DNA of 64,000 nt, taken from Lycium barbarum. Lineage: Eukaryota; Streptophyta; Magnoliopsida; Solanales; Solanaceae. The stretch spans positions 20,716,203-20,780,202 of the forward strand of contig NC_083341.1 of the NCBI RefSeq assembly GCF_019175385.1, read 5' to 3'. Under the pieces are notes generated by a model that saw only the letters and a list, made by a program, of their open reading frames with translations, was not told the origin of the DNA and did no database searches. A program made the translations under genes and the position numbers. Of the stretch, positions 60,114-64,000 are shown piece after piece. Positions within the stretch are counted from its first letter, which is position 1. Each line of letters starts with the position of its first letter.

Positions 60114-63100
60114 ATGGGGGACTCAATAACAATAGGTGTTGATTGCCATGGCGAATGGATCGAGAAGAACAATCGATATATTTGGCGATGGAAGGGTAGT
60201 CACATGTTAGAGACGATAGCGATGAGTGTCCAAAGAGATGTTGTGTTTGATGATTTTGTGAACTTAATCATCACCTATTGTGAATTAACTTGTGAACCGA
60301 AAGATCTTGCCATCACTTACATGCATAGCTCTTTTGAAAACCAGAGGGTCTTGCCTTTTAAGATAACCGATCAGGATCGCTTGCGTACTTATTTGAATGA
60401 TGTAGCTAGGCCCATTTTAAGGGTATACGTGGTTGGAAGCCCGGTAGAGAACCATAATTTAGGTCAAGACCAACAAGATGTGTTAAATGATAAATTGGAT
60501 GGGGTAGATATGGATATGGATATTCCAGATAATGGAAGTGGGGGTGAGCCGATTCCTATACCCGAAGTTGCGAGCAATACACCGTGTTCTACACCATCTT
60601 CACAGTGCAGCCATGTTCAAGATGATGAAACAGGCTTTTATAAAGGAATGTCATTCAAGAACAAGGAACAACTAGCAACTATGTTGAAACTTGCTTGCGT
60701 GAAGAAAGATTTTACACTCAAGAAGGTGATTAATTCGCGCACTGTGTATTGCTTTAGATGTGTACATCCGGAGTGCAAGTGGTGGCTGAGGGCTATGAAG
60801 CTTTTAAGTTCTGACAGATTTTGTATTACAACCTACGTAAAGTATCACACATGTGGTTCTGAGCATATTACTAGCCATAATCCACACGCCACAACGAAAG
60901 TCATTGGTGAATACTTCAAAGATAGGTTTCCCGACGGTAAAGGCCCATCTACAAAAGATATGAGCCAATCATTCCGCACAGAATTGGGTTGTAAGATAAG
61001 TTATTGGAAGGTCTGGAAGGGCATGGAGATTGCAAAATCTTTGACAAGGGGGACACATGAGCACGGGTATGCAGTGCTTGATGCGTACCGTTATATGCTT
61101 CGTTCCGCAAATCCAGGAAGCAAGACGGCATTGAAGGTTGATGCTAATGGGAAGTTCAAGTACTTTTTTGTAGCCTACAAGGCTTGGATGTTTGGTTTTG
61201 CGCAAATGAGAAAAGTCATAGCTGTCGATGGGACATTCTTGAAGAGCAAGTACGAAGGAGTGTTATTGTCAGCCGTGGCGCAAGATGCAGAGAATCATGT
61301 TTTTCTTGTGGCATTTTGTGTAGTGGACAAGGAGTGTGATGCCTCATACAAATATTTTTTTGAACAAATGAGAAGCTTTGTAGATGATACCAAAGAGTTG
61401 TGCATAATTTCTGATAGACATCCAAGTATCAAAAAGGCAGTTTCAATTGTCTTCCCTTTATCTCATTGTGGTTGTTGCATGAAGCACCTTGGGGAAAATC
61501 TCCGAACCACATTTCACAATATGAAGGTCATATCTCAGTTTTATAAAGCAGCAAAATCGTACAATATAGATGAGTTCAATGACCATTTTAATCAAATCAG
61601 AGATACCGTCCCTGCGCCACCGAACATCTTGAACGTGTTGGATTCCACAGATGGAGCAGGGTATTCTTCCCCGGAAATAGGTATTCATACATTACCTTTC
61701 CAACAAATAACACATCTGTTGGAACAACTAACTCACTTGTTGCAACAGGTAATTTAGTTGTTCCAACAACTCAGTTAGTTGTTGCATTTTGTTATGACAC
61801 AGAGACAATAACTGAAGCTCTCTCCAACAAGTAACACATCTGTTGGAACAACTACCTCACTTGTTGCAACAGGTGAGTTTGTTGTTCCAACAACTCACTT
61901 AGTTGTTGCATTTTGTTATGACACAGAGACGATAACTGAAGCTCTCTCCAACAAGTAACACATCTGTTGGAACAACTACCTCACTTGTTGCAACAGGTAA
62001 GTTAGTTGTTCCAACAACTCACTTAGTTGTTGCATTTTGTTATGACACAGAGACGATAACTGAAGCTCTCTCCAACAAGTAACACATCTGTTGGAACAAC
62101 TAACTCACTTGTTGCAACAGGTAAGTTAGTTGTTCCAACAACTCACTTAGTTGTTGCATTTTGTTATGGCACATAGACGATAACAGAAGTTCTCTCCAAC
62201 AAGTAACACATCTGTTGGAACAACTAACTCACTTGTTGCAACAGGTGATTTAGTTGTTCCAACAACTCACTTAGTTGTTGCATTTTGTTATGACACAGAG
62301 ACAATAACTGAAGCTCTCTCCAACAAGTAACACATCTGTTGGAACAACTACCTCACTTGTTGCAACAGGTGAGTTACTTGTTCCAACAACCCACATAGTT
62401 GTTGCATCTTGGTATGACACAGAGACCATAACTGAAGATCTTTATTTTCACAGGTATAATCTTATGACGTCAAATATTGCTGAGTCGGTGAATTCAATGT
62501 TCAATGTTGAAAGAGAGTTTCCCATTACTGCTTTATTTGATGCCATAAACAGGAGATTTGCAGAAAAATTTCATGAGAGACGTATGGAGTTCATCGACTC
62601 ACCAAACATCTTTGTTCCTTCAGTTGAATTTTTTTTTTCAAAATTTGTCAACTTGGGGAACAAGTTGTTAGCCCATCAAATAGCCAACTAGAAGTTCAGC
62701 ATCATCGGTCACGGTGCAGTTGCGACAGTCAATCTGCAAAGTAGATCTTGTACTTGTAGAGTTTTTGACCTGGACAAAATACCTTGTCCACATGCAATGG
62801 CAGCGCTTCGTGTCCAATATGGTGATGACTTTGGAAGGCGGATTTATGACTACTCATCTCCATATTATAAGGTGGAGAATTACATAATTGCATATTGTGA
62901 GGAAATTTGTCCTGTGCCTTTTGAAGAATCTTGGGAAGTTCCTTTGGAGATTTTAGAGAGAGAGATACCTCCTCCATATGTTGATCTAAGCAAACCCGGA
63001 AGAAGGCGGACAAAGAGGAGGCGCGGAATCGGGGAATCATTTCCAACTAGGAAAAACAAATGCTCCTTATGCAAAATAGCTGGCCACAAAAAAACAACTT

Positions 63101-63123
63101 GTCCAAACCTAAATGCTCCATAG
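60114..63123 (+). pseudogene. Mutator-like (MuDR/MULE) transposase, nearly intact
   Basis: Exon 1 60114-61680, intron 61681-62453 (GT...AG), exon 2 62454-63123. The ATG at 60114 follows a TTCAG acceptor-like site. Order: N-terminal PB1-like domain (DCHGEWI..., residues 1-110), acidic linker, MuDR DNA-binding domain (GMSFKNKEQLATMLKLACVK; CVHPECKWWLRA), transposase core with AVDGTFLK (first Asp) and IISDRHPSI (second Asp), then after the intron NLMTSNIAESVNSMF, SWIM zinc finger CTCRVFDLDKIPCPHAMAA and a CCHC knuckle CSLCKIAGHKKTTCP near the C-terminus. Two lesions: a 1-base frameshift close to 61615 (the following EHLERVGFHRWSR block is in another frame) and a TAG at 62689 in exon 2. Otherwise uninterrupted, so recently inactivated. 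Produces, if whole, a DDE transposase acting in the nucleus on its terminal repeats. Confidence 0.85.
61700..62443 (+). repeat. Six 124-bp tandem repeats filling the transposase intron
   Basis: A constant marker (GTTATGACACAGAGAC or close variant) occurs at 61791, 61915, 62039, 62163, 62287 and 62411, exactly 124 bp apart each time. Each unit holds TTGTTGCAACAGGT(A/G)A, GTTGTTCCAACAACTCAC and ACATCTGTTGGAACAACTA. The array occupies nearly the whole intron between the GT at 61681 and the AG at 62453. Confidence 0.95.
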
Positions 63124-63367
63124 TTGTAAATTGCATTATGCTTTAACAATAGTTATCTGTTAGAACTTTATGACATTGTAATGTTATTGTTTCTTAACAT
63201 GGTAATTTATGTTTAACTTCCAACAAGTAATAAATCTGTTGCAACAACCAAGTTATATGTTGGTGTTTTTTCAACTAAGTTATGTGTTACAACTTGTGTT
63301 TTATCCAACACGAGTAAGGATTTGTTCAACAACTTAATCACTCAAAAGAAACAGATATTACAATTGT
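63124..63367. other. 3' flank of the transposase
   Basis: Non-coding, with scattered CAACAAGTAATAAATCTGTTG-type motifs (CCAACAAGTAATAAATCTGT) related to the arrays. Confidence 0.5.
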
Positions 63368-63654
63368 TGCAACAGATTCTACATATGCTGCAACAGATAT
63401 TGTACTTGCTGCAACAGATACTGTACTTGCTGCAACGGATACTATAGCCGCTGCAACAGATACTATAGTTGTTGCAACATATATTCTACTTGCTGCAACA
63501 TATATTGAACTTGCTGCAACAGATACTGTACTTGCTGCAACGGACACTATAGCCGCTGCAACGGACACTATAGTTGTTGCAGCAGATTACTCACATGCTG
63601 CAGCAAATACTATACTTGCGGCAGCAGATACTATACTTGCTGCAGCAGATACTA
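63368..63654 (+). repeat. 21-bp tandem array, 13 full units plus a partial one
   Basis: Units start TGCAACAGATACTGTACTTGC-like (TGCAACAGATACTGTACTTG) at 63368, 63389 and every 21 bases to 63641. Early units have GCAACAG, later ones GCAGCAG. The Ala/Ser/Val-rich minus-strand ORF across it reflects the repeat length being a multiple of three. Confidence 0.93.
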
Positions 63655-64000
63655 CTTGGTTCACCCATATTTAGTGATCAACTACTCAATTCACCCATAT
63701 TTAGTGATACAAAAAGGAAATCAACCATATTTAGTGATAAACAATGGAATACTTAATCAATTTGATGTATTTTTAGTCAGCAAAGAGGATCTCCTAAGCC
63801 AGCATGCACTAAATCGAGTGATCATTAGAGCGAATTGATGTGAACTATTCGATTCACCCATATTTAGTGATAAACAAAGGAAATCAACCATATTTAGTGA
63901 TAAACAATGGAATACTTAATCAATTTGATGTATTTTTAGTCAGCGAAGAGGATCTCCTAAGCCAGCATGCACTAAATCGAGTGATCATTAGAGCGAATTG
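63655..64000 (+). repeat. 163-bp tandem repeat at the window edge
   Basis: Two copies ending in AGAGCGAATTG at 63837 and 64000, 163 bp apart and almost identical; each contains several copies of CCCATATTTAGTGAT. The array probably continues beyond the window. Confidence 0.9.

Noticed and set aside
63338..63568. Ala/Val/Ser-rich minus-strand ORF with a seven-residue repeat
   Set aside because: Follows directly from the 21-bp tandem array, whose period is a multiple of three.
63368..63654. CRISPR-like regularly spaced repeats
   Set aside because: Contiguous 21-bp units without unique spacers, in plant nuclear DNA.

Overview
The window is plant nuclear DNA, most likely from a member of the Solanaceae. 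The pointers are a TS-type SINE with an 18-base target duplication, several copies of a short 'GTGGCGGA' repeat that I recognise from Solanaceae genomes, Stowaway MITEs, and chromovirus, Copia-like, CACTA and Mutator-like elements of the kinds that fill solanaceous intergenic DNA. There are no bacterial features. Only two host genes are convincing, and both look intact.

Layout. 1-11.3 kb is AT-rich repeat DNA: a probable solo LTR, a SINE, possible first exons of an unidentified minus-strand gene, an LTR fragment, two inverted-repeat elements and one end of a CACTA element. 11.3-41.6 kb reads as one 30-kb nest of transposons. The outermost layer is a minus-strand Copia-like element that carries gag and a plant-transposon-protein ORF but no pol. 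Its right LTR is split between 17.32 kb and 41.37 kb. The split holds a decayed Mutator-like transposase gene (itself broken by a solo LTR with perfect 5-base duplications and by a second insertion) and a CACTA-like element. The CACTA-like element is in turn interrupted by a 9.8-kb Ty3/Gypsy chromovirus with both LTRs, TSD GTAGC, PBS and PPT. 41.6-44.5 kb holds small elements (TRIM, Stowaway).

44.5-58.6 kb is the genic island. A cyclic nucleotide-gated channel of the CNGC1 group lies on the plus strand (8 coding exons, 721 aa). ATG6/Beclin 1 lies on the minus strand (9 exons, 523 aa). They are convergent, about 0.9 kb apart. All exon joins keep frame, and the introns have absorbed MITEs, LINE 3' ends and a local duplication.

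58.6-64 kb holds a second, much better preserved Mutator-like transposase, damaged by one frameshift and one nonsense codon. It is surrounded by, and has an intron filled with, tandem repeats built on the palindrome TGTTGCAACA: about 140-bp units upstream, six 124-bp units in the intron, thirteen 21-bp units downstream, then a 163-bp repeat running off the window. This repeat architecture is the least ordinary thing here. The two host genes act in unrelated processes (membrane cation entry; autophagy and vesicle nucleation), and nothing suggests joint regulation beyond their convergent arrangement.
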